Below the pieces are notes generated by a model. It did no database searches, was not told where the DNA came from, and worked only from the letters and a program-made list of their open reading frames with translations. Of a stretch of DNA of 5,921 nt, positions 1-5,889 are shown one piece after another. Both the position numbers and the translations under genes were made by a program. This DNA comes from a gamma proteobacterium symbiont of Lucinoma myriamae (GTDB lineage: Bacteria; Pseudomonadota; Gammaproteobacteria; GRL18), in assembly GCA_025655635.1 (NCBI GenBank), contig JAHXIM010000402.1, positions 1-5,921 on the forward strand. The letters run 5' to 3'. Position 1 is the first letter of the stretch, and the number at the start of each line of letters is the position of its first letter.

Positions 1-51
1 TTTTTTCAGGGTCGACTAATTAAAGACTGTAGACAGGTAAAAGACCCATAA
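1..51 (+). CDS. 3' end of an upstream gene, partial, unidentified
   Basis: Frame 1 is open from the window edge to a TAA at 49-51, giving a 16-residue tail that ends RLIKDCRQVKDP. The other two forward frames stop at 17-19 and 21-23. The TAA shares its last base with the hldE ATG (TAATG), a junction typical of translationally coupled genes and consistent with the other tight junctions in this window. The tail is too short to identify. An equally possible reading is that the previous gene ends at 19 and the rest is a short leader. Confidence is limited because 50 bases without a stop can occur by chance. Confidence 0.35.
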   Translation, partial: FFQGRLIKDCRQVKDP

Positions 52-1526
52 TGCAATTAATGATCCCTGATTTCTCACTCGCAAAAATTTTAGTCGTAGG
101 CGATTTAATGCTGGACAGGTACTGGCATGGCCCAACCTCGCGAATATCACCTGAAGCACCTGTGCCTGTGGTTAAAATAGAAGAATCAGAAGAACGCGCT
201 GGTGGTGCCGGTAATGTTGCTTATAATATTGCTGCTCTCAATGGCACACCGTCTCTGGTTGGTTTAACCGGTCAGGATGAGTCAGCAAAAATTTTGAAAA
301 ATCGCCTGAGTCATCAGGGGGTTAACTGTCAGTTTGTTGAATTGCCTGGTTGTACAACGATTACTAAGCTGCGCGTTTTAAGTCGTCATCAACAACTGAT
401 TCGTCTTGATTTTGAAGATGGCTTTCTGTTCGATAATGGTGAGCACTCTGATAGCGGCGAGCATTTATTGCAGGCTTATCAGAGCCAGTTAGATGCTCAT
501 GATGTCATTGTTTTTTCGGATTATCAAAAAGGTACTTTACGAGATCTGCCCAGACTGATTTCACTGGCTAAAGAGCAGGGCAAGACAGTTATTATTGATC
601 CTAAGGGAAATGATTTTTCTATCTATCGGGGCGCCAGCCTGCTGACTCCTAATTTATCTGAATTTGAGGCCATTGTCGGGCATTGTGAAAATGATGAACA
701 ATTAATTGAAAAAGCCGAACAACTTTGTCAAACATTACAACTTGATGCGCTGCTGATCACCCGTAGTGAAAAAGGCATGACTTTGATTCAAGCCGATAAA
801 CAAGCGGTTCATCTGCCCACACGTGCCAGAGATGTCTATGATGTGACTGGCGCGGGTGATACTGTGATTGCCACACTGGCGGTTTCTATTGCCGTTGGCA
901 TGAATATGGTGGATGCCACTAAATTAGCCAATCTGGCTGCCAGTGTGGTGGTGGGTAAAGTGGGTACGGCAACCGTTACCGTTCATGAACTGCGTACCGC
1001 AATGCGTCAGCTCAGTGATATAGAGCAGGGCATCATTACTGAAGACAGACTGATTGCGCTGGTGAGTGATGCCAAAAATCATGGTGAAAAAGTGATTATG
1101 ACCAATGGTTGTTTTGATATTCTCCATGCTGGCCATGTGACCTATTTAGAGCAGGCTAAAAGTCTCGGTGATCGACTCATTGTTGCCGTTAATGATGATG
1201 ATTCTGTCAAGCGTATTAAGGGACCGGAAAGACCGGTTAATACCATGAATCGTCGTATGCAGGTATTGGCAGGCTTAAGTTGTGTGGACTGGGTTGTGCC
1301 ATTTTATGAAGATACACCAACACGTCTGATTTGTGATGTATCCCCCTCTGTTCTGGTTAAAGGCGGAGACAATAAAGTGGCTAATATTCCAGGTGGTGAT
1401 TGCGTTATAGAGCAAGGTGGCGAAGTGCTGGTAATGGAATATGTGGACAACTGCTCTACGACCGGACTCATTCGCTCAATTCGTTCTGCTGATGAGTCAG
1501 TAGAAAATAAAAAAGAAGAGGAATGA
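51..1526 (+). CDS. hldE: Bifunctional D-glycero-beta-D-manno-heptose-7-phosphate kinase / heptose-1-phosphate adenylyltransferase HldE
   Basis: This cytoplasmic enzyme performs two steps in making ADP-heptose for the LPS inner core. It phosphorylates heptose 7-phosphate at C1, and after a separate phosphatase step it adenylates heptose 1-phosphate. The N-terminal ribokinase/PfkB domain (about residues 1-320) shows VVGDLMLDRYWHGPTSRISPE (from 15), GGAGNVAYNIAAL, and the PfkB signature DVTGAGDT at 264-271 with catalytic base Asp270. The C-terminal nucleotidyltransferase domain (about 345-480) shows TNGCFDILHAGH at 351-362 with the HxGH motif (His359, His362), then KRIKGPERPVN and CSTTGLI at 468-474. 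Both active sites look intact. The length of 491 exceeds the 477 of E. coli HldE because of a small insertion near 128-140 and a charged tail (DESVENKKEEE). The ATG at 51 fits because MQLMIPDF lines up with the E. coli start MKVTLPEF; an ATG at 60 is less likely. Its last codons overlap the next gene by four bases. Confidence 0.97.
   Translation: MQLMIPDFSLAKILVVGDLMLDRYWHGPTSRISPEAPVPVVKIEESEERAGGAGNVAYNIAALNGTPSLVGLTGQDESAKILKNRLSHQGVNCQFVELPGCTTITKLRVLSRHQQLIRLDFEDGFLFDNGEHSDSGEHLLQAYQSQLDAHDVIVFSDYQKGTLRDLPRLISLAKEQGKTVIIDPKGNDFSIYRGASLLTPNLSEFEAIVGHCENDEQLIEKAEQLCQTLQLDALLITRSEKGMTLIQADKQAVHLPTRARDVYDVTGAGDTVIATLAVSIAVGMNMVDATKLANLAASVVVGKVGTATVTVHELRTAMRQLSDIEQGIITEDRLIALVSDAKNHGEKVIMTNGCFDILHAGHVTYLEQAKSLGDRLIVAVNDDDSVKRIKGPERPVNTMNRRMQVLAGLSCVDWVVPFYEDTPTRLICDVSPSVLVKGGDNKVANIPGGDCVIEQGGEVLVMEYVDNCSTTGLIRSIRSADESVENKKEEE
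1515..1522 (+). promoter_or_regulatory. Purine-rich Shine-Dalgarno candidate for the FAD oxidoreductase gene
   Basis: GAAGAGGA lies inside the last hldE codons. It touches the first ATG (1523) directly, too close for normal spacing. It is 12 bases from the in-frame ATG at 1535, slightly long but possible. It therefore favours 1535 mildly, while the ATGA stop-start overlap favours 1523 by translational coupling. Confidence 0.4.
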
Positions 1527-2809
1527 GCCCTCTAATGCCTGAAAGCACCAGGATGTCGGATGGCAGCACGCCTGTTAACGGGGACAATAAAGTCGATATT
1601 GCTATCATCGGTGGCGGCATCGCGGGTTTGTGGACTTTAGCCCGATTACGCAAGGCAGGTTACCAGGCAATACTACTGGAAGCAGAATCTCTGGGCTGTG
1701 TGCAAAGTGGTGCGTCTCAGGGCATTATTCATGGCGGTACAAAATATGCGCTCAGCGGAAAGCTTACTCATTCGGCGCAATCGATTCAGCAAATGCCGCA
1801 ACGTTGGAAAGCCTGTCTGGATGGTGTTGGTGAAGTTGATTTAACTCAGGCAAAAAAATTATCCGCACATCAATATCTCTGGTCAAATAAAAGTCTGGCG
1901 GCTAAATTAACCGGATTTTTTGCCAGTAAAGTGATGAGCAGTCGCATGCAGCATTTATCAGCGGATGACTATGTGCCGCCTTTTAATCAATCCGGCTTTA
2001 ATGGCGAACTTTATCAATTAGATGAATCCGTATTAGATATTCAAAGTGTTATTGAAACTATTCGAACACAGTTTTCTGATGTGATATTTCAGGCGTGTAT
2101 TGAAAATATTACTGACATATCAGACAGTGATGATTCAACAGTAAATAAGCATTACCAGATACACTCATCTGATAACACCCATATTATTGCCCAAAGCATT
2201 ATTTTGACTGCAGGTGCAGGCAATGAAAAATTATTGGCAAGTCTGAACTTCAGGCAAGCAAAAATACCCAAAATGCAACGCCGTCCTTTGCTTATGCCTA
2301 TGCTAAAAGCCAATGAATCTGTTTTACCTAAAATGTATGCTCATTGTCTTGGGGCAAGTGCCGTACCAAAAATGACCATTACTGCTCATTCATTATCTCA
2401 AAATCAGACAGTCTGGTATCTGGGTGGTGAAATTGCAGAGCAAGGGGTAGGGCGCAGCATAGAAGAACAAACACAGAAGGCTAAAAGTGCATTACAAAGT
2501 CTGATGCCGTGGATGGATTTTTCTCAATGTCAGTGGTCAGCTCTGGCGATTGATCGGGCTGAGCCTAAAATGCCTGACGGTAGTCGTCCTGTTGAGCCTG
2601 CGATATTTGCAGAGCAGGGAGTGATTACAGCATGGCCGGTAAAATTAGCCATGGCACCTATCATGGCAGATAAAGTACTGCATGAAATTGAGCGTTTGAA
2701 AATTAATAAGAATGCTCAGGCCGTGCTTATTCAAAATAAAAATTCACTGCCAATGACACAGGCAAAAACAAGTCAACTCCCCTGGGAAAAGGTAGACCAC
2801 TGGTTATGA
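1523..2809 (+). CDS. FAD-dependent oxidoreductase of the DAO (D-amino-acid oxidase / glycerol-3-phosphate dehydrogenase) superfamily
   Basis: This is a flavoprotein of unknown substrate. The dinucleotide-binding motif VDIAIIGGGIAGLW lies at residues 24-37. It is followed by an acidic residue at the end of the second strand (LLEAE, 51-55), which should hold the FAD ribose. QSGASQGIIHGGTKYAL at 61-77 resembles the segment after the FAD site in L-2-hydroxyglutarate and glycerol-3-phosphate dehydrogenases. IILTAGAGNEKLL at 226-238 is the second FAD-contacting segment, and GVITAWPVKLAMAPIMADKVL at 366-386 is the C-terminal FAD-binding part. No signal peptide or membrane helix is seen, so it should be cytoplasmic or peripheral. 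The start is uncertain: ATGs at 1523, 1535 and 1553 all precede the core, and residues 1-23 look dispensable. I keep 1523 for the ATGA overlap with hldE. The gene overlaps the aldo/keto reductase by ATGA, so the two are probably made together. From memory, Pseudomonas aeruginosa PA4991 is the counterpart. A specific name such as glpD would be unjustified. Confidence 0.85.
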   Translation: MSPLMPESTRMSDGSTPVNGDNKVDIAIIGGGIAGLWTLARLRKAGYQAILLEAESLGCVQSGASQGIIHGGTKYALSGKLTHSAQSIQQMPQRWKACLDGVGEVDLTQAKKLSAHQYLWSNKSLAAKLTGFFASKVMSSRMQHLSADDYVPPFNQSGFNGELYQLDESVLDIQSVIETIRTQFSDVIFQACIENITDISDSDDSTVNKHYQIHSSDNTHIIAQSIILTAGAGNEKLLASLNFRQAKIPKMQRRPLLMPMLKANESVLPKMYAHCLGASAVPKMTITAHSLSQNQTVWYLGGEIAEQGVGRSIEEQTQKAKSALQSLMPWMDFSQCQWSALAIDRAEPKMPDGSRPVEPAIFAEQGVITAWPVKLAMAPIMADKVLHEIERLKINKNAQAVLIQNKNSLPMTQAKTSQLPWEKVDHWL

Positions 2810-3606
2810 TGCAGACACGAGAGCTGGGACAAACAGGTATTCAAGTCAGTCCTCTGGGATTAGGCACCGTAAAATTTGGCCGGGATCAACAAGTAAAATA
2901 TCCATGGGCATTTAAAATACCCGATGATCAGGCAGTATTGGAATTACTTTCTCTGAGTCGTGATCTGGGCATTAATTTACTGGACACAGCACCGGCCTAT
3001 GGCAATAGTGAAGAACGTCTAGGGCAATTACTGAGCAATCGACAAGACTGGGTTATTGTTTCTAAAGTGGGTGAAGCCTTTGACGGCGGGCACTCTCACT
3101 TTGATTATAGTGCTCAAACTACCCGTAAAACCATTGAAACCAGCCTGAAAAAATTAAATACTGATTACCTTGATGTGGTATTAGTACACTCCGGTGGTGA
3201 TGATCAGCGAATCATAGAGCAGGAAGATGTCATTGAAACCCTGCAAAAGCTAAAACAAGAGGGGCTGATTCGTGCTCTTGGATTATCAACAAAAACCACT
3301 GCAGGCGGACTTTGGACAGTCGAAAATACGGATGTCATTATGGCCACTCGAAATAGCAGTGATCATACCGATGATCCCGTATTGGATCGTGCTCTTGAGC
3401 TCAATAAAGGTGTCGTCATAAAAAAAGGCTTACAAAGCGGTCATGCTGACAGCAAAGCCGGCGGTGCTGGTATCGAAGAAGCCTTAAATTATGTTTTTTC
3501 CCATCGGGCAGTAAGCTGTTTAATTGCCGGCACAATCAATCCCGAACACCTCAGTCAGAATGCTAAAATTGTAGAGCAACTTATCCTGCCAGTGGGTTCA
3601 GAGTAA
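2806..3606 (+). CDS. Aldo/keto reductase
   Basis: This is a predicted NAD(P)H-dependent carbonyl reductase with a TIM-barrel fold, cytoplasmic. All four members of the family's catalytic tetrad are visible: Asp60 and Tyr65 in NLLDTAPAYGNSEERLG, Lys87 in WVIVSKVG, and His128 in YLDVVLVHSGG. The N-terminus, RELGQTGIQVSPLGLGTVKFG, is typical of the family. The protein has 266 residues, shorter than the usual 300-330 but fitting a compact bacterial subgroup whose members, as I recall, open with a similar VSPLGLGTVK segment. ATG codons at 2806 and 2809 are both possible. The first gives an ATGA overlap with the preceding gene and only a weak ribosome site (AAAAGG at 2787-2792), so coupling is likely. 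The substrate is unknown. Pairing with the flavoprotein suggests a linked redox step, perhaps on a sugar- or lipid-derived carbonyl, but that is inference. From memory the P. aeruginosa counterpart is PA4992. Confidence 0.9.
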   Translation: MMQTRELGQTGIQVSPLGLGTVKFGRDQQVKYPWAFKIPDDQAVLELLSLSRDLGINLLDTAPAYGNSEERLGQLLSNRQDWVIVSKVGEAFDGGHSHFDYSAQTTRKTIETSLKKLNTDYLDVVLVHSGGDDQRIIEQEDVIETLQKLKQEGLIRALGLSTKTTAGGLWTVENTDVIMATRNSSDHTDDPVLDRALELNKGVVIKKGLQSGHADSKAGGAGIEEALNYVFSHRAVSCLIAGTINPEHLSQNAKIVEQLILPVGSE

Positions 3607-3645
3607 ATGATTCTTTCTGAAAAACAATTTACTCTGAACCCATTG
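3590..3645 (+). repeat. Perfect 16-bp inverted repeat (hairpin) across the aldo/keto reductase-waaA junction
   Basis: TGGGTTCAGAGTAAAT at 3593-3608 is the exact reverse complement of ATTTACTCTGAACCCA at 3627-3642, with an 18-base loop at 3609-3626. In RNA the stem extends outwards by G3592-U3643 (wobble), A3591-U3644 and C3590-G3645, giving 19 pairs. The 5' arm contains the reductase stop TAA (3604-3606) and the A and T of the first waaA ATG (3607). No T-run follows the 3' arm, so it is not a standard intrinsic terminator. A role in controlling waaA translation or as an RNA-processing or stability element is inference. Confidence 0.85.
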
Positions 3646-4974
3646 ATGCCATTGATGCAGCGATTTTTTTATACTTTGTTATATTATTGTTTAACACCGC
3701 TGTTTTTTTTGCGCCTGCTTTATAAGCATCAAAAAAGTAATGCTTATAAAGAGCAGCGGCAATCAATGCGGCTGGCTGAACGCCTGGGTATTTTTACGAA
3801 ACCAGAATTTGCCAATGAGCAAGCGCCTGTCTGGTTCCATACGGTCTCAGTAGGTGAGTTTATTGCAGCGTTACCGCTGATCAGACAAGTCATGAAAGAT
3901 TATCCCCAATTTCCTCTCGTGATCACCTGTACCACTACCACTGGCTCAGCACAGATAATCAAAACATTTTCTACAGAAATGAAGCAGGGAAAGATTGCTC
4001 ATGTTTATCTGCCCTATGATCTGCCTGGATCCATGAGACGTTTTTTAAAAAACATGCGCCCTCGCCTGGGTATCATTATGGAGACAGAAATCTGGCCTAA
4101 CCTGCTCTATGCGGCACAACAAATGGTTATACCTGTATGGTTGTTAAATGCACGTATGTCAGCACGTTCAGCTAAAGGCTATAAGCGTATAAAAGGCTTA
4201 ACACGAACAGCATTGCAGCAATTTACCGGTATTGCCGCACAGGATGTGCTTGATGCTGAACGTTTAAAAAAGCTAGGGGCAAAAGAAGATTCGCTGTTGA
4301 TTACGGGCAGTATTAAATTCGACATTCAAATTAACTCAGAAGATATTGAAGCAGGAAAAACTCTGCGGCAACAACTGCACTGGCAGGACAAACAAGTACT
4401 TATCGCAGCTAGTACGCATAAGGGTGAAGATGAAATTCTACTCAGGGTGTATCAACAACTAAAACAAAATCACCCGCAGCTGGTTATGATTGTAGTACCA
4501 AGACATCCGGAACGTTTTCAATCAGTGTATCAGCTGCTGAATATGGACAATAATCGTGTTATAAAACGTTCAGCAATGGCTGATATGCCGGGCAATGATG
4601 ATAAGCCTGCTGATATACTTCTGGGTGATAGTATGGGTGAAATGATGTGTTATTTTGCCTGTGCAGATCTGGTATTTATGGGAGGTACTCTTGTGCCAAC
4701 AGGAGGTCACAATATTCTTGAGCCTGTCGCTATGGGATTACCCATTGTTTATGGTCCGCACATGTTTAATTTTAATGCCATTAGTGAATTATTCTTACAC
4801 TATCATGCTGTATTACAGGCAGCAGATAAAGAGTCATTAGAGCAAGCTATAAATACCTTATTGTCAGACAAGATAAAAGCAGAGAAAATGGCAGCTCAAG
4901 CGAAACAACTCATAGAACAAAATTCAGGGGCAATGGATAAGATGAGTGTGCTGTTAAAGCCTTATTTGAAATAA
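3607..4974 (+). CDS. waaA: 3-deoxy-D-manno-octulosonic acid (Kdo) transferase WaaA (KdtA)
   Basis: This glycosyltransferase moves Kdo from CMP-Kdo onto tetra-acylated lipid A precursor, on the cytoplasmic face of the inner membrane. An N-terminal hydrophobic anchor (FFYTLLYYCLTPLFFLRLL, 20-38) precedes the GT-B fold. Family motifs are HTVSVGE at 78-84 with the likely catalytic base Glu84, YLPYDLP (134-140), METEIWPN (158-165), NARMSARS (181-188), TGSIKFD (233-239), ASTHKGE (268-274), VPRHPERF (297-304), and GGHNILEP (366-373) in the donor site. The product from 3607 has 455 residues against about 425 in E. coli. Alignment places the usual N-terminus at the ATG at 3655 (MQRFFYTLLYY against MLELLYTALLY), so the first 16 residues may be untranslated leader. 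An ATG at 3646 is also in frame, and no ATG has a good ribosome site. I report 3607 as the longest frame because it abuts the previous stop; 3655 is a serious alternative. Whether it adds one or two Kdo residues cannot be read from sequence. Confidence 0.95.
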   Translation: MILSEKQFTLNPLMPLMQRFFYTLLYYCLTPLFFLRLLYKHQKSNAYKEQRQSMRLAERLGIFTKPEFANEQAPVWFHTVSVGEFIAALPLIRQVMKDYPQFPLVITCTTTTGSAQIIKTFSTEMKQGKIAHVYLPYDLPGSMRRFLKNMRPRLGIIMETEIWPNLLYAAQQMVIPVWLLNARMSARSAKGYKRIKGLTRTALQQFTGIAAQDVLDAERLKKLGAKEDSLLITGSIKFDIQINSEDIEAGKTLRQQLHWQDKQVLIAASTHKGEDEILLRVYQQLKQNHPQLVMIVVPRHPERFQSVYQLLNMDNNRVIKRSAMADMPGNDDKPADILLGDSMGEMMCYFACADLVFMGGTLVPTGGHNILEPVAMGLPIVYGPHMFNFNAISELFLHYHAVLQAADKESLEQAINTLLSDKIKAEKMAAQAKQLIEQNSGAMDKMSVLLKPYLK

Positions 4975-4986
4975 GCTGCTAATAAA

Positions 4987-5736
4987 ATGAAAACAAAATG
5001 GATAAGCCATCGAGGGCTTTCACACCAGCATGATGAAAACACCTTTACCTCTTTCAGGTTAGCTTGTGAAGCTGGTTTTTCATGGTTAGAAGCTGATCTT
5101 CATAGTACAAACGATAATCACATTGTACTATGCCATGACTCTGAACTGAGTCATGTGGCTTCCCAATGGGCAAAAAATATCAATGAAATGAGTCGTGCAG
5201 AATTAGAAATAGTTCAACTTAATAAGGGAGAAAAATTATTATTTCTGGATGAATTTATGCTGGAGTTTAGCCAACAAAAGTGGGTTTTTGATATAAAACC
5301 TGCTACGGCTAAGCAAACAATCAACATTCTCAAAACTATTTTTCTGAATAATAAAGACTTATTAAATAAAATAATTTTTATCTTTTGGCGTGATGAACAT
5401 CAGACATTCTTTTTAAATGATTTTCCTGAAGCTATTTGTTTCCCAAGAGAAAAAGAGTGTTATCGAGCAGGTATTGCGACTCTTTTTGGTCTTGCCATTT
5501 TAGGTAAAATTAAAAAAAATAAAATATATTCAGTGACCCCTAAATTGTTTGGATTACCGTTTCTTAATAAGAGAATTGTGCAGACATTTCATAAAAATGG
5601 TGCCCAGGTTTTAGGCTATTTACCTGAAACGAAGTGTGAAATTCAGCAATGTCTTGATGCTGGCGTTGATTATATTTTAAGTAACCATCAGCCGATTAGT
5701 GATGTTTTGAGAATTGACTCTAAATTAATCAGTTGA
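4987..5736 (+). CDS. Glycerophosphodiester phosphodiesterase family protein (GDPD, UgpQ-like)
   Basis: Members of this TIM-barrel family split glycerophosphodiesters from deacylated phospholipids into glycerol 3-phosphate and an alcohol, using a divalent metal. The core signature is present: HRG at 8-10 (catalytic His8, Arg9), EN at 17-18, LEADLHSTNDNHIVLCHD at 34-51 with metal ligands Glu35 and Asp37 and second catalytic His50. GVDYILSNHQP at 226-236 matches the closing family motif (usually GVDGIITDYP). The third metal ligand, normally Glu in an E-I-K motif, appears as Asp102 in FDIKP. The usual W-T segment near the end is VLGYLPET here. There is no signal peptide, so it should act in the cytoplasm. 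Its 249 residues match UgpQ (about 247). The only suitable start is ATG 4987, 12 bases after waaA, without a clear ribosome site. Base composition is about 33 percent GC by hand count over 5041-5700, well below the upstream genes. Confident of family, unsure of substrate. Confidence 0.85.
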   Translation: MKTKWISHRGLSHQHDENTFTSFRLACEAGFSWLEADLHSTNDNHIVLCHDSELSHVASQWAKNINEMSRAELEIVQLNKGEKLLFLDEFMLEFSQQKWVFDIKPATAKQTINILKTIFLNNKDLLNKIIFIFWRDEHQTFFLNDFPEAICFPREKECYRAGIATLFGLAILGKIKKNKIYSVTPKLFGLPFLNKRIVQTFHKNGAQVLGYLPETKCEIQQCLDAGVDYILSNHQPISDVLRIDSKLIS

Positions 5737-5830
5737 ACCTGCTCAGCCTGTTGTTATAAAAATAAGTAGTCAACCCTGAAAAACATGTTATCTGTTTGAA
5801 ATATAAGGAATTAATCCTGCTTTTGAGTGG

Positions 5831-5881
5831 CCAGATCAACCAGAAATGTTATAATAAGTGCAGATTTTCTGGTCGATTTGG
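5831..5881. repeat. Imperfect inverted repeat flanking the -10 element, candidate operator
   Basis: CCAGATCAACCAGAAA at 5831-5846 and TTTCTGGTCGATTTGG at 5866-5881 are reverse complements at 14 of 16 positions; both differences are A/G transitions. The arms are separated by 19 bases that contain the whole -10 hexamer and the predicted transcription start. No T-run follows on either strand, so it is not a terminator. The symmetry around the promoter suggests the binding site of a dimeric regulator, which I cannot name. Confidence 0.55.
5847..5855 (+). promoter_or_regulatory. Extended -10 sigma-70 promoter for the next gene
   Basis: TGTTATAAT is a perfect match to the extended -10 consensus (TGn followed by TATAAT at 5850-5855). 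No good -35 box lies at 16-18 bases; TTGAGT at 5823-5828 is 21 bases away, too far for normal spacing. Extended -10 promoters can work without a -35. The predicted start of transcription is about 5862, giving a leader of about 28 bases before the ATG at 5890. Confidence 0.6.
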
Positions 5882-5889
5882 TTAAAAAA

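Larger units (their letters stand above)
5737..5889. other. Intergenic region, no gene seen
   Basis: These 153 bases are AT-rich and carry no open frame of note. I see no GC-rich stem followed by a T-run that would end the upstream operon; the best small stem (AGGA/TCCT around 5808-5820, followed by TGCTTTT) has only about four pairs. The right-hand part holds the promoter and inverted repeat listed separately. Confidence 0.7.

Noticed and set aside
924..1136. Open frame on the - strand inside hldE
   Set aside because: It lies wholly within a well-conserved gene on the other strand and its translation resembles no protein I recognise; it is a shadow frame.
1222..1240. Repeated GACCGG pair inside hldE as a possible operator
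   Set aside because: It encodes the conserved KGPERPVN segment of the adenylyltransferase domain, so coding constraint explains it.
1468..1653. Open frame on the - strand across the hldE/FAD enzyme junction
   Set aside because: It overlaps two well-supported genes on the + strand, including the FAD-binding motif, and has no supporting signal.
1630..1833. Second + strand frame inside the FAD oxidoreductase gene
   Set aside because: It is out of frame with a conserved FAD-binding region and shows no family motif.
3664..3710. T7 (3664-3670) and T8 (3703-3710) runs near the start of waaA as possible phase-variation tracts
   Set aside because: The runs encode the Phe-rich membrane anchor. WaaA is normally essential, so on/off switching would be lethal, and the runs are short for slippage switches.
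4040..4053. Perfect palindrome GTTTTTTAAAAAAC inside waaA
   Set aside because: It is explained by the codons for Phe-Leu-Lys-Asn in a conserved part of the protein. A T-then-A run is automatically palindromic and has no GC stem.
4655..4840. Second + strand frame inside waaA
   Set aside because: It overlaps the conserved donor-site region of WaaA (GGHN, LEP), which explains the sequence fully.
5737..5830. Possible intrinsic terminator after the GDPD gene
   Set aside because: Only stems of about four or five pairs were found, and none is GC-rich and followed by a proper T-run.
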